Below, piece by piece: positions 24,615 to 33,132 of a stretch of 64,000 bases of DNA (its first letter is position 1; the number at the start of each line of letters is the position of its first letter). A model generated the notes under the pieces. The model did no database searches. It was given only the letters and a program-made list of their open reading frames with translations, and had not been told where the DNA came from. A program made the translations under genes and the position numbers. The stretch comes from Leucobacter chromiisoli (GTDB lineage: Bacteria > Actinomycetota > Actinomycetes > Actinomycetales > Microbacteriaceae), in the NCBI RefSeq assembly GCF_016522505.1, contig NZ_JAEHOH010000019.1, forward strand, positions 44,072-108,071, read 5' to 3'.

Positions 24615-25826
24615 GTGTCGGCCACACAGATCGAGTCACGCTCACCGCTGACGTGGGGCGCGGGGACAGTGACGTTCACGGTTGCTCTCGTGGGATATCT
24701 CACGGCGAATCTCATCCCGCTCATGCTGCTCGCCCTGGAGAACATCGGAGTGCCGGCTTCGGAGGCCGGTCTGATGATGACGGGGAACCTCCTGGCCACC
24801 GCCGTGGCGTCACTGCTCGCGGCTCCCCTGGTGGCCGGTCGGAAGCGTCGCGTCACCGCCCGATTCGGGCTCCTCGCGGCCGTGATCGGGTTCGGCGCCG
24901 CGGCACTGGCGCCGGCGGACGGGATACTGCTGCCGGCGGCTCTCGTGTTCGCGGGGCTCGGAGCGGGCGCCGCAGCGGCGGCCGGCGGCGCTGCACTGGC
25001 GGCTTTCCAGGGCTCGAATCGGGCCGCCGGGTTCAACATGCTCTTCAATCGCGGTTCCAATGCTGTGCTGCTTGCGCTCGTCCCGGCGGTCGGGCTCAGT
25101 ATGGTCAGCGTGTTCGGTGCGGCGGCAGCGGTCGCCCTCGTCGCGCTCGCCGTCACCGGGTTCCTCCCCGAGACGCCTTCGGAGAGTGTTGAAGTCGCGC
25201 CCGTGCCGGGCGCCGTCCCCGTGCAGAACACGCGCGTGGTCCTCAGCGGCTTCGCACTGCTGGGACTGTTCGCGATCTGGGCGCTCAGCGAGGACTCCCT
25301 CTGGGCGATCGCCGGAACCATGGGCGCGGATCAGGCGGGTCTCGACGACGCGCTGCTCGGCCTCGTGTTGAGCCTGTCGACGATCGGTGGTCTCGCGGGC
25401 GCGTTCGTGGTCGTGCTCCTCGGCCCGCGCTTCGGGCGCGCCCTCCCGCTCGCCCTCATGCTGGTGGTCGGCGGCTCGTTGAAATTCGCCTCGACCGTCG
25501 CGACGGACGCGGTAGCGTATGCCGCGCTGTTGGTGGCCTGGAACTTCATCTACGGCGTGGCCTACACCTACTTCATCGCGACCGCAGCCGGTTTGGACGC
25601 TCGAGGACGCTGGTCGGGCCCGATTCTCGGCGTCTACCTGATCGGATCGAGTTTCGCTCCGCTGTTCGCGACGTGGGCGGTCGAGGTGAGCGGCTACCAG
25701 GGCTTCGGCTGGATGATCGCCGGCGTGAGCGTGCTGCTGGTGGTCCCCATGATCGTGATCGCTCGCATCTCGACCAAGCAGGAAGCCGTGACGGGGACGC
25801 CGGCGGCTGCTGACCCGACGGCATGA
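24615..25826 (+). CDS. MFS transporter of the deacetylase cluster
   Basis: 403 aa, about 12 hydrophobic segments: TVTFTVALVGYLTANLIPLM at TM1, a short RKRRVTARFG loop between TM2 and TM3, and LAALNF-type central loops. Start GTG 24615 with AAGGAGG. It overlaps the downstream deacetylase by ATGA and so belongs to the same transcript. By context it is likely the importer (or exporter) of the compound processed by the cluster; the substrate cannot be read from sequence. Confidence 0.85.
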   Translation: MSATQIESRSPLTWGAGTVTFTVALVGYLTANLIPLMLLALENIGVPASEAGLMMTGNLLATAVASLLAAPLVAGRKRRVTARFGLLAAVIGFGAAALAPADGILLPAALVFAGLGAGAAAAAGGAALAAFQGSNRAAGFNMLFNRGSNAVLLALVPAVGLSMVSVFGAAAAVALVALAVTGFLPETPSESVEVAPVPGAVPVQNTRVVLSGFALLGLFAIWALSEDSLWAIAGTMGADQAGLDDALLGLVLSLSTIGGLAGAFVVVLLGPRFGRALPLALMLVVGGSLKFASTVATDAVAYAALLVAWNFIYGVAYTYFIATAAGLDARGRWSGPILGVYLIGSSFAPLFATWAVEVSGYQGFGWMIAGVSVLLVVPMIVIARISTKQEAVTGTPAAADPTA

Positions 25827-26986
25827 CCGTGGGTCACGAACTTCAGACAGAAGGTCGGACAGAAGGGATGATGAAGATGACGAGAGGTGATCGGGTCGGT
25901 TTCGTCACCGACGAGCGGTTCTTCTGGCATGATGCGCGCGACGCGGGCGGGCCGTGGGTGGAGCAGGGCGCCGAGATGGAGACGCCCGAGGCGCGCCGTC
26001 GCTTCCTGCACCTGCTCGGAGCGACCCGGGTCGATAAGCTGCTGCACCATCTCGAGCCGGCAGAGCTCAGCAGGGAGGACCTCCTCCGAGTGCATCCGAC
26101 CGACTACCTCGACCGGTTCAAGGAGCTCTCCGACGCAGACGGCGGCTCGATGGGCGACTACGCGAACTTCGGGCACGGATCATACGAGATCTGCGTTCTC
26201 GCGGCCGGCGGCGTCTACGCGGCCGTGGAGGCGGTGGTGACGGGTGGAGCGCGGAGCGCCTACGCGCTGGTCCGACCGCCCGGTCACCACGCCGAGGCCG
26301 ACCGGGGGCGCGGCTACTGTCTCCTGGGGAACATCCCGATCGCGATTCAGAAGGCTCGCGCTGAGCTCGGCGTTCGACGGATCGCGGTGATCGACTGGGA
26401 TGTGCACCACGGCAACGGCACCCAGAGCATCTTCTGGGACGATGCGGATGTGCTCTCGATCTCCATCCACCAGCATCAGCTGTTCCCGTTCGAGTCGGGA
26501 CGGATATCAGAGGTGGGCGGCGACGGTGCTCGAGGGAGCAACGTGAATATCCCGCTTCCCGCGGGAGCGGGGATCGGCGCCTACGAATACGCGTTCGAAC
26601 GCGTGGTGGCCCCGTCGATCGACGCGTTCCAGCCGGAGCTGATCATCATCGCCTCGGGATTCGACGCGTCGGGTCTCGATCCGATGGGCAGGATGCTCAT
26701 CACCCCGGAGGGTTTCCGCACCCTCACGCGGCTCGCCCAGGATCTCGCCGATCGGTGGACCGACGGTCGACTCGTGTTCGCTCAGGAGGGCGGCTACTCT
26801 CGCTTCGCCGTTCCTTTCTCGGGGCTCTTCCTGCTCACTGAGCTCCTCGGGATCGAGCCTCCGGTGCCGTTCGGCGACTTCGAGTATCTCGACGACCTCG
26901 ACGATCAGCGTCTGAACCCTTACCAGCGCGAACGGGTGGACGAGGCACGGGCCGCCGCGCAGAGCAGCGGCGCGATTCCGGGCTAG
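25823..26986 (+). CDS. HDAC-superfamily (class II-like) amine deacetylase 1
   Basis: 387 aa zinc amidohydrolase of the histone-deacetylase/acetylpolyamine-amidohydrolase fold. His dyad in RPPGHHAEADRG (155-156), Zn ligands D193 and H195 in VIDWDVHHGNGTQ and D281 in ASGFDASGLD, and transition-state Tyr325 in QEGGYSR. In bacteria these remove acyl groups from small amines or other amides. The start may be ATG 25823 (coupled to the MFS stop) or ATG 25868/25871. Confidence 0.9.
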   Translation: MTVGHELQTEGRTEGMMKMTRGDRVGFVTDERFFWHDARDAGGPWVEQGAEMETPEARRRFLHLLGATRVDKLLHHLEPAELSREDLLRVHPTDYLDRFKELSDADGGSMGDYANFGHGSYEICVLAAGGVYAAVEAVVTGGARSAYALVRPPGHHAEADRGRGYCLLGNIPIAIQKARAELGVRRIAVIDWDVHHGNGTQSIFWDDADVLSISIHQHQLFPFESGRISEVGGDGARGSNVNIPLPAGAGIGAYEYAFERVVAPSIDAFQPELIIIASGFDASGLDPMGRMLITPEGFRTLTRLAQDLADRWTDGRLVFAQEGGYSRFAVPFSGLFLLTELLGIEPPVPFGDFEYLDDLDDQRLNPYQRERVDEARAAAQSSGAIPG

Positions 26987-27010
26987 GGCTGCGTCGACGT
27001 CAACCTTGAC

Positions 27011-27619
27011 TCAGGCGGTGATGAGTTGAGTTCCGGTGAGGTTGCCCGCGGTGGTCAGGATCAGATCGCGGCAGTGGTCGAAGCTCAGGCTCGGGTGATC
27101 GTTCAGGATGTAGTACGAGAGAGAATCCTCGAGTGCGACCAGCGCTCGCGCGATCTCGAGCGCCGTCATCCGCAGTGTGAAGATGCCGGTCTCAGCCCCT
27201 CGCTCCAGGACCTCTCGGTACAGCTCGACCTGCTGATCGAACAGCTCCTGCATGAGCCGAGCGTAGTCGGAGTTCCTGACCGACATGCCTTCGAGCTCGC
27301 AGAGCAAACGCACCGACGCGTCCGCGGGAGAGGTCGGGAGGCCGCTGTCGACGAGGGCCCGAATGCGGTCGGCGGGGGAATCGACCCCGGCGATCCGCGC
27401 TTTCCGGCCGTGATACCAGCGCTCGCTCGCCTCCTCGTAGATATCCCGGATCAGATCCGTCAGGTCGGGGTAGTGATACAGCACAGCGGAGGGAGTGATC
27501 GAAGCGGACGAAGCGACGTCCTTGAGCTTGAGCGAGTGCAACCCGCGCTCGACCAGGGTGCGTTCCCCGGCCTCCAGGAGCAGGCGGTGCCGCTCGTCGC
27601 GGGGAGTGCGCTTCCTCAT
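27011..27619 (-). CDS. TetR/BetI-like regulator of the deacetylase cluster
   Basis: 202 aa. N-terminal HTH: LLEAGERTLVERGLHSLKLK, DVASSASITPSAVLYHYPDL; C-terminal ligand domain with LLCELEGMSVRNSDYARLMQ, resembling BetI-type regulators that sense choline-like amines. Divergent from the second deacetylase gene; operator-like sites occur at both cluster promoters. Likely repressor released by the imported compound. Confidence 0.88.
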   Translation of the reverse strand: MRKRTPRDERHRLLLEAGERTLVERGLHSLKLKDVASSASITPSAVLYHYPDLTDLIRDIYEEASERWYHGRKARIAGVDSPADRIRALVDSGLPTSPADASVRLLCELEGMSVRNSDYARLMQELFDQQVELYREVLERGAETGIFTLRMTALEIARALVALEDSLSYYILNDHPSLSFDHCRDLILTTAGNLTGTQLITA

Positions 27620-27750
27620 GGGGCTCCTTCCCTCCAGGGGAGACGCCCCCGGAGCTGAGATCGACTGAATCCGAGCTTCTTCGATGTCGTCTCCGAAGCA
27701 GGAACGACGTTCATCCAGTGTATTAAATCTAATTCAGGAAGGGAGTGCAG
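27620..27750 (+). promoter_or_regulatory. Divergent TetR / deacetylase-2 promoter with operator-like site
   Basis: TATTAAATCTAATTCA (27721-27736), read on the other strand as TGAATTAGATTTAATA, matches the site before the MFS gene (TGAATTTAATTTGA). It stands just upstream of the ribosome site GGAAGGGAG of the second deacetylase. Confidence 0.55.
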
Positions 27751-28872
27751 GTGAACGACAGACGTCTCGCCATCTACTGGGACGAGCGGGTGCTGCTCAA
27801 CGACACCGGGCACGCGTTCGGAGAGGTCCCTCCGTCTCCGCTGATCGACGTCCAGCAGCACCATGTGGAGAATTCGGACCGGGTGCGGGACATGGTGTCG
27901 GTCCTCGAGCGCGGACCGATCGCGGAGCACCTGGACTGGCGACCCGGGAGACTCGCCGCCAGTGAAGAGATCGCGGCCGTGCATCCCCGCGGCTATGTCG
28001 AGGAAGTGCAGCGCTTCATCGAGGCAGGGGGCGGCTACATCGAAGAGAACACCGTGCTCTCCGCCGAAGCCTGGGTGGCGCTCAGGGCGGCCGTCGGCAC
28101 CTCTCTCGAAGCCGTCGACGCGGTCATGGCGGGCGACGCGACCCGTGCCTACGCACTGGTGCGGCCGCCCGGCCACCACGCTCAGCCGGCGCAGGCCGAG
28201 GGATACGGCGTATTCAATCACGCGGCGATCATGGCCGAACGGGCGCGAACCGCGGGAGCCGAACGCGTCGCGATCGTGGACTGGGACGTGCACCACGGCA
28301 ACGGAACGCAGGAGTTCTTCTACGAACGCTCGGACGTGCTCTACGTCTCCATGCACATGCGACACGGAACCTGGAGCGCCACCCATCCGCAGACGGGTTC
28401 TCCCGCCGAGATCGGTGTCGGCCCCGGCGCCGGGTACAACGTCAATGTAGAGCTCCCGCTCGGTTCGGGCGACGCCGCCTACCAGCGCGCCTGGCATCGG
28501 ATCGTCGCGCCCGTGCTCGAGCAGTACGAGCCGGATCTCCTCATCCTCTCATCGGGGCAGGACGCGAGCGCGTTCGACCCGAACGGCCGGCAGAACCTCA
28601 GCATGGCCGGCTTCCACGCCCTTTCCCGCCTTTTCCTCGAAAGCGCCGAGCGTCTGACGCAGGGGCGCTTCGTCGCAGTTCAAGAAGGCGGCTACCACCT
28701 CTCCTACGCCCCGTACTGTGTGCACGCTACGTGCGAGGGGCTCCTCGGCCGCGATCCCGAACTCGAAGATCCGATCGGATACCTGCCCGATCATCCCGAT
28801 CAGGCGGACGCCGCGATCGGACTCGTCCACACCTATCTCTCCCGATTCTGGAGGTTCGACAATGTCCGCTGA
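27751..28872 (+). CDS. HDAC-superfamily amine deacetylase 2
   Basis: 373 aa from GTG 27751 (GGAAGGGAG at optimal spacing; GTG 27745 is less likely). Same fold as its neighbour but only moderately similar: His dyad 142-143 in RPPGHHAQPA, Zn ligands D179 and H181 in VDWDVHHGNGTQ, D271 in SSGQDASAFD, Tyr315 in EGGYHLSY. Two different deacetylases in one cluster suggest two acylated intermediates or two substrates. The 3' end overlaps the M24 gene by 11 nt. Confidence 0.9.
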   Translation: MNDRRLAIYWDERVLLNDTGHAFGEVPPSPLIDVQQHHVENSDRVRDMVSVLERGPIAEHLDWRPGRLAASEEIAAVHPRGYVEEVQRFIEAGGGYIEENTVLSAEAWVALRAAVGTSLEAVDAVMAGDATRAYALVRPPGHHAQPAQAEGYGVFNHAAIMAERARTAGAERVAIVDWDVHHGNGTQEFFYERSDVLYVSMHMRHGTWSATHPQTGSPAEIGVGPGAGYNVNVELPLGSGDAAYQRAWHRIVAPVLEQYEPDLLILSSGQDASAFDPNGRQNLSMAGFHALSRLFLESAERLTQGRFVAVQEGGYHLSYAPYCVHATCEGLLGRDPELEDPIGYLPDHPDQADAAIGLVHTYLSRFWRFDNVR

Positions 28873-30112
28873 GCACGGTTCCCACGCCGAAGCCTTCCTG
28901 GCCGCCGCGTTTCCCGAGCAGGAGCTCGGATTCTCCCGGGGCGAGTATCTCCGCCGGCATCGCGAGCTGCGCAGCGCAATGGTCGCGAGTGGTATCGACC
29001 TGCTCTACCTGACGTCGCCCGAGGCGATCTGCTGGGCGACCGGCTATCAGGCCGAGTGGTATCACGGGCAGGCTTCCACGCGCTGGCCCGCATACTCCGG
29101 CGTCGCGATCCATGCCGACTACGACTACTGGCTGCACTTCGAGACCGAGGACGAGGCCGTTCTCGCCCGCATCACCTCCGCATCCGAGATCATCCATCTC
29201 GGTGGGGATGGGCAGGATCTCCTCGACACCGTGATCCGCGAACTGCGCGTCGCCGGATGGCTCCGGCCCGGCGTCGTCGTCGGATTCGAGCTCGCCAGTT
29301 ACCGCCCCAACCGCCTGCAGAGCGAGCACATGCAGGCCGCGTTCGAATCCTGCGACGCGCGAGTCGTCGACGCGACCACCCCCGTCCGTGCCGCACGCCG
29401 TGTGAAGAGTCCCCAAGAGCTCGCGCACGTCAGAACCGCCCAGCGGATCGCCGACATCGGCATGGCCGCGGCCCGCGACGCCATTGCGCCCGGCGTCAGT
29501 GAACTCGACGTGTACGCCGAGATCGTCTACGCGATGGCGAGGGCGGGCGGCGAGAATCCAGGCATCACCATGCCTGTCGCGTCGGGCGTGAAGAGCGCCT
29601 GTGTGCACGGCCTCGCGTCCCGTCGCAAGATCATGCCGGGCGACATCGTCAACGTGGACGTGAGCGGTGTCTATCATCGGTACCACGCCAACATGGCGCG
29701 CACCTTCTCCGCAGGAGAGCCTCATCCCGAGGTTCGGGACTACATCGAGCGCAGCTTCGGGGCACTCGACATCGTCCGCGAAAGCGTCGCTCCTGGTGCG
29801 CCGGTGAAGGATCTGATCGCCCGCCTGCAGGACTACTACGAGAGTCAGGGGCTGTGGGAGAACCGCTGGTGGGTCGGCGGCTACGAGCTCGGCATCGCGT
29901 TTCCGCCTGACTGGGTGGGCGAATTCGTCTACGACGAGACCTCTCCCGAAGACGCGGTCTTCCTCGAGAACGAGGTGCTCAACTACGAGGCGAACTTCTA
30001 TCTGCCCAAGCACGCCGGGCTCACGATGGGGATCAACACGCTTATCGTCGGCGCCGAGGGTGCCGAGTTCCTCCAGAGCACCCCAGCGGAGTTCTGCGTG
30101 CTTGACGGCTGA
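28862..30112 (+). CDS. M24-fold hydrolase, creatinase / ectoine-hydrolase-like
   Basis: 416 aa with an N-terminal creatinase domain (FSRGEYLRRHRELRSAMVAS) and a C-terminal pita-bread (M24) domain. Metal-peptidase ligands are partly lost: D266 remains in VNVDVSGVY, but the second Asp is N277 (HANMARTF) and the usual His position reads GGYELGIAFPPDW. Loss of metal ligands is known in creatinase; the GIAFPPDW signature recalls ectoine hydrolase (DoeA/EutD), which opens the ectoine ring to an N-acetyl diamine. Function here is inferred. It ends the cluster and overlaps the upstream deacetylase, so is co-expressed. Confidence 0.82.
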   Translation: MSAEHGSHAEAFLAAAFPEQELGFSRGEYLRRHRELRSAMVASGIDLLYLTSPEAICWATGYQAEWYHGQASTRWPAYSGVAIHADYDYWLHFETEDEAVLARITSASEIIHLGGDGQDLLDTVIRELRVAGWLRPGVVVGFELASYRPNRLQSEHMQAAFESCDARVVDATTPVRAARRVKSPQELAHVRTAQRIADIGMAAARDAIAPGVSELDVYAEIVYAMARAGGENPGITMPVASGVKSACVHGLASRRKIMPGDIVNVDVSGVYHRYHANMARTFSAGEPHPEVRDYIERSFGALDIVRESVAPGAPVKDLIARLQDYYESQGLWENRWWVGGYELGIAFPPDWVGEFVYDETSPEDAVFLENEVLNYEANFYLPKHAGLTMGINTLIVGAEGAEFLQSTPAEFCVLDG

Positions 30113-30118
30113 GAACAT

Positions 30119-30228
30119 CGGGCGGGCGGCAGGGGACCGAGCAGCGCGATGAGGTCGTGCGTCCGGTGCAGGCCGAGCTCCGAGCAGTGCCGGATGAAGC
30201 GGGGAAGACCATCGTGTCGAGGCCGCCC
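30119..30228 (-). repeat. Displaced ~110-bp fragment of the LuxR-family regulator gene
   Basis: Matches 20888-20999 inside the LuxR gene with about five mismatches and one indel, in the same orientation. It would encode a garbled form of GGLDTMVFPHFIRHFSELSL and following residues, frameshifted by the indel. It lies immediately after the M24 stop codon and is not a functional gene. Confidence 0.85.
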
Positions 30229-30257
30229 CCGATCGATTCCTGCACGATGCCAAATCG

Positions 30258-30276
30258 GTGCACTATGATGCACTGC
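30258..30276 (+). promoter_or_regulatory. Leaderless promoter and operator of the XRE-cupin gene
   Basis: TATGAT (30264-30269) ends 7 nt before ATG 30277. GTGCA (30258-30262) and TGCAC (30269-30273) form an inverted repeat around the -10 box, a natural autorepression site. Confidence 0.55.
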
Positions 30277-30888
30277 ATGGGGAGCAATGCGGAGACGGAG
30301 ACGCTGGCGCGCGCGATCGGAGCGCGCGTGAAGCAGGAGCGCAAGGTGCGGGGGTGGACGCTCGACCAGCTCGCCGGACTCGCCGGCGTGAGCCGTCGGA
30401 TGCTCGTGAACGTCGAGCAGGGCGGGGTGAACCCGAGCGTCGGCACGCTGCTGCGGCTCTCCGACGCGCTCGGCGTCGGGCTGCCCGCGCTGGTCGAGCC
30501 GCCCGCGCCGCGTATCGCGAAGCTCACGCGCTGCGGTGAGGGCGCCGAGCTATGGAGCGGCGAACACGGCGGTGCGGGCGTGCTGGTCGCGGGAACCGAG
30601 CCGCCCGACGTCGTCGAACTGTGGGACTGGACTCTCGCCCCGGGCGAACGCCACGGGAGCGAGGCGCACGCCGAGGGCACTCGCGAGCTGCTGCACGTCC
30701 GATCGGGCGCCGTCACCGTGGTGGTCGCGGGCGACCGCTACGAGCTCCGCACGGGCGACGCTCTCACGTTCCACGGTGACAGCGCTCACTCGTACGCCAA
30801 CCCGAACGATGAGCCCGCCCGGTTCTCGCTCGCGGTCTTCGAGCCCGGGGTCGGCACCGCGCACAGAGCGGAGGCCCCGAATGCCTGA
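30277..30888 (+). CDS. XRE-family regulator with C-terminal cupin sensor
   Basis: 203 aa. HTH at 10-65 (ARAIGARVKQERKVRGWTLD, QLAGLAGVSRRMLVNVEQGG, NPSVGTLLRLSDALGVGL), then a cupin barrel from about 120 (LAPGERHGSEAHAEGTRELL, TGDALTFHGDSAHSYANPND). This two-domain type senses small metabolites. ATG 30277 is preferred; ATGs at 30265 and 30268 overlap the -10 box. The next gene encodes an EamA exporter 78 bp downstream, a common pairing. Confidence 0.9.
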   Translation: MGSNAETETLARAIGARVKQERKVRGWTLDQLAGLAGVSRRMLVNVEQGGVNPSVGTLLRLSDALGVGLPALVEPPAPRIAKLTRCGEGAELWSGEHGGAGVLVAGTEPPDVVELWDWTLAPGERHGSEAHAEGTRELLHVRSGAVTVVVAGDRYELRTGDALTFHGDSAHSYANPNDEPARFSLAVFEPGVGTAHRAEAPNA

Positions 30889-30966
30889 TGCGGCGACCTC
30901 GAACGAGGCGCTCTGCGTGGTCGGCCCGGAGGTCCGCACGGCGCGGCCGCGGATCGGAGCTTCGTG

Positions 30967-31893
30967 ATGCCGCGCCGCACCGCGACGGGGGTGCCGCCAT
31001 GGTCGATGGCGGTCGCGGCCATGCTCGCCGTGCAGCTCTCGAGCGCCCTGTCGGTGCCGGTGATCGAGCACATCGGCCCCGCCGGCACGGCGTGGCTGCG
31101 CATGTGCTTCGGCACGGCGTTCCTGTGGATGATCGCCCGGCCGGCCATCCGGTCCCTGCGACGCGCGGACGTTCCCGGGCTGCTCGCGCTCGGCGTGGTG
31201 ACCGGATTCATGACGACGTTCTTCCTCGCGGCCGTCGAACGCATTCCTCTGGGGACCGCAGTCGCGATCGAGTTCCTCGGCCCGCTCACGGTGGCCGGGC
31301 TGATGAGCAGGCACCGCAAGGCCCTCGTCTGGCCGCTCCTCGCGTTCATCGGCGTGGTGCTGCTGACCGAGCCCTGGCACGGGAGCGTCGACCTCGCAGG
31401 AGTCGGGTTCGCCCTGGCCGCGGGAACCTGCTGGGGCCTGTACAACCTGCTCACACAGCACGTTGGCGACCGATTCGCCGGCATCAGCGGGCTTTCGCTC
31501 ACCATTCCCGTCGCCGCTCTGGCGACCCTGCCCGTCGGGCTGCCGCAGGTCGTCGGCGGAGAGTTCACCTGGTGGGTGCTCCCCGCAGCCGCGGGCATCG
31601 CCCTGATCACGCCGGTGATCGCATTCGGGCTGGAGATGCTCGCTCTGCGCCGCATGACGCACACGGCGTTCGGCACGCTGCTGTCGATCGAGCCCGCGTT
31701 CGGCATCCTCATCGGCCTCCTCGTGCTGGCCCAGACCCCGACGCCCATGCAGGTGGTCGGTATCGCGATCGTCATCGTCGCCGGTGCTGCCGCCCAGCGA
31801 GGGGGCGGGCGGGGTGCCGCTCCCGTCCGCCCATCGCGTGCAGCCCGGCCGGGCGCCGCCGGCGCACCCCGCGGCCGAGCGGGCATCGGATAG
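30967..31893 (+). CDS. EamA/RhtA-like drug/metabolite exporter
   Basis: 308 aa, ten hydrophobic segments in two EamA repeats: IEHIGPAGTAWLRMCFGTAF, GTAVAIEFLGPLTVAG, AAGTCWGLYNLLTQHVGD, SIEPAFGILIGLLVLAQTPT. Closest in style to threonine/homoserine exporters (RhtA). ATG 30967 with GGAG 7 nt upstream. Probably controlled by the upstream XRE-cupin regulator. The Arg/Ala-rich C-terminal tail is low-complexity. Confidence 0.88.
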   Translation: MPRRTATGVPPWSMAVAAMLAVQLSSALSVPVIEHIGPAGTAWLRMCFGTAFLWMIARPAIRSLRRADVPGLLALGVVTGFMTTFFLAAVERIPLGTAVAIEFLGPLTVAGLMSRHRKALVWPLLAFIGVVLLTEPWHGSVDLAGVGFALAAGTCWGLYNLLTQHVGDRFAGISGLSLTIPVAALATLPVGLPQVVGGEFTWWVLPAAAGIALITPVIAFGLEMLALRRMTHTAFGTLLSIEPAFGILIGLLVLAQTPTPMQVVGIAIVIVAGAAAQRGGGRGAAPVRPSRAARPGAAGAPRGRAGIG

Positions 31894-31976
31894 AATTGCC
31901 GGGTCGAAGAGGCTGCCGGGACGACCCGTGCAGAGCAGTGACGAGCTGGGACGGCCCCGCAGAACAGGTTGTACCC

Positions 31977-33119
31977 GTGCAGAGAACCTCCTCACTCCGC
32001 GCTATCCTCACCCCGACGGCGGCCTTCCGCATCGTCCTCGGCTGGGGCGCGTTCATCGCCCTCCTCCTCGCCGAGCCGCTCCTGGCCGGGCGTCTGCCAA
32101 CCCTGGCGCTGTTCGCCGTGCTCGCGGTGATCGTCGCGGTGATCATCGTGTGCGCCTTCGGCGTCGTCACCGAGGCCGAGCACCTCGCCCACCGGCTCGG
32201 TGACCCCTACGGCACCCTCGTCCTGACGCTGTCGATCGTGCTCATCGAGGTCATTCTCATCTCCGCGGTCATGCTCGGGCCGGGGGACCACGCCACCATC
32301 GCCCGCGATTCCGTCATGGCCGCCACGATGATCGTGCTCACCCTGGTCATCGGTGCGGCGCTGCTGGCCGGGGGGCTGCGCCACACGAACCTGCGGGTCA
32401 ACCGCACCGGGATATCCAGCTACCTCTCGCTCCTGGTCGTGCTCGTCGCCGTCGCCTTCGCATTCCCCGCAGTGATCGGCGTCGAAGGGGCGTACACGCC
32501 CCGGCAGGCCATCCCGATCCTGATCCTCACCGTGCTGCTCTACGGGTTCTTCCTCTTCCGGCAGACCGGCGCGCAGAGCGCGGACTTCCAGGAGGTCGGC
32601 GGCACCGTACTGCGAGACGGCTCCGAGGCTCCGCGGGCCGGAATCGGAGCCGTCCTGCGTGCCCACCGGAGGGAGGTCGTCGCCCGGGTCGCCCTCCTCC
32701 TCATCACCGTCACGCCGATCGTGCTCCTCTCACACGACATGGCGGTCTTCCTGGACGACGGGCTCGGCCGGCTCGGGGCGCCGATCGCCCTGTCGGGGAT
32801 CCTCATCGCCATGATCGTGTTCCTGCCCGAGGCCATCACCACGATCCGGGCCGCGTGGATGGGCGAGACGCAGCGCGTGACGAACCTCGCCCACGGAGCG
32901 CTCGTCTCCTGCGTCGGGCTCACGCTGCCCGCGGTACTCGCCATCGGGTTGCTCACGGGGCAGACGGTGGTGCTCGCCGAGAGCCCCGTGAACCTGCTGC
33001 TGCTCGGGGTGAGTCTGCTGCTGAGCCTCACCACGTTCAGCGCCCAGCGGGTCACCGCCCTCCACGGGGCGGCGCACCTGTTCGTGTTCGTCCTCTACGG
33101 CATCAGCGTGTTCTCCTGA
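31977..33119 (+). CDS. ChaA-type Ca2+(Na+)/H+ antiporter
   Basis: 380 aa cation/proton exchanger with two CaCA repeats. Repeat 1 has VVTEAEHLAHRLGDPYGTLV, LTLSIVLIEVILISAVML; repeat 2 has SGILIAMIVFLPEAITTIRA. The acidic residues within membrane helices (E in IEV and in PEA) are the expected ion-binding sites. A cytosolic loop at about residues 195-225 separates the repeats. Start GTG 31977 is likely; GTG 31938 is possible. Confidence 0.88.
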   Translation: MQRTSSLRAILTPTAAFRIVLGWGAFIALLLAEPLLAGRLPTLALFAVLAVIVAVIIVCAFGVVTEAEHLAHRLGDPYGTLVLTLSIVLIEVILISAVMLGPGDHATIARDSVMAATMIVLTLVIGAALLAGGLRHTNLRVNRTGISSYLSLLVVLVAVAFAFPAVIGVEGAYTPRQAIPILILTVLLYGFFLFRQTGAQSADFQEVGGTVLRDGSEAPRAGIGAVLRAHRREVVARVALLLITVTPIVLLSHDMAVFLDDGLGRLGAPIALSGILIAMIVFLPEAITTIRAAWMGETQRVTNLAHGALVSCVGLTLPAVLAIGLLTGQTVVLAESPVNLLLLGVSLLLSLTTFSAQRVTALHGAAHLFVFVLYGISVFS

Positions 33120-33132
33120 GGAGGCCGCCGGG

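Noticed and set aside
28727..30253. 508-codon minus frame antisense to the M24 gene
   Set aside because: Shadow frame; the plus-strand protein has clear domain motifs and an operon context.
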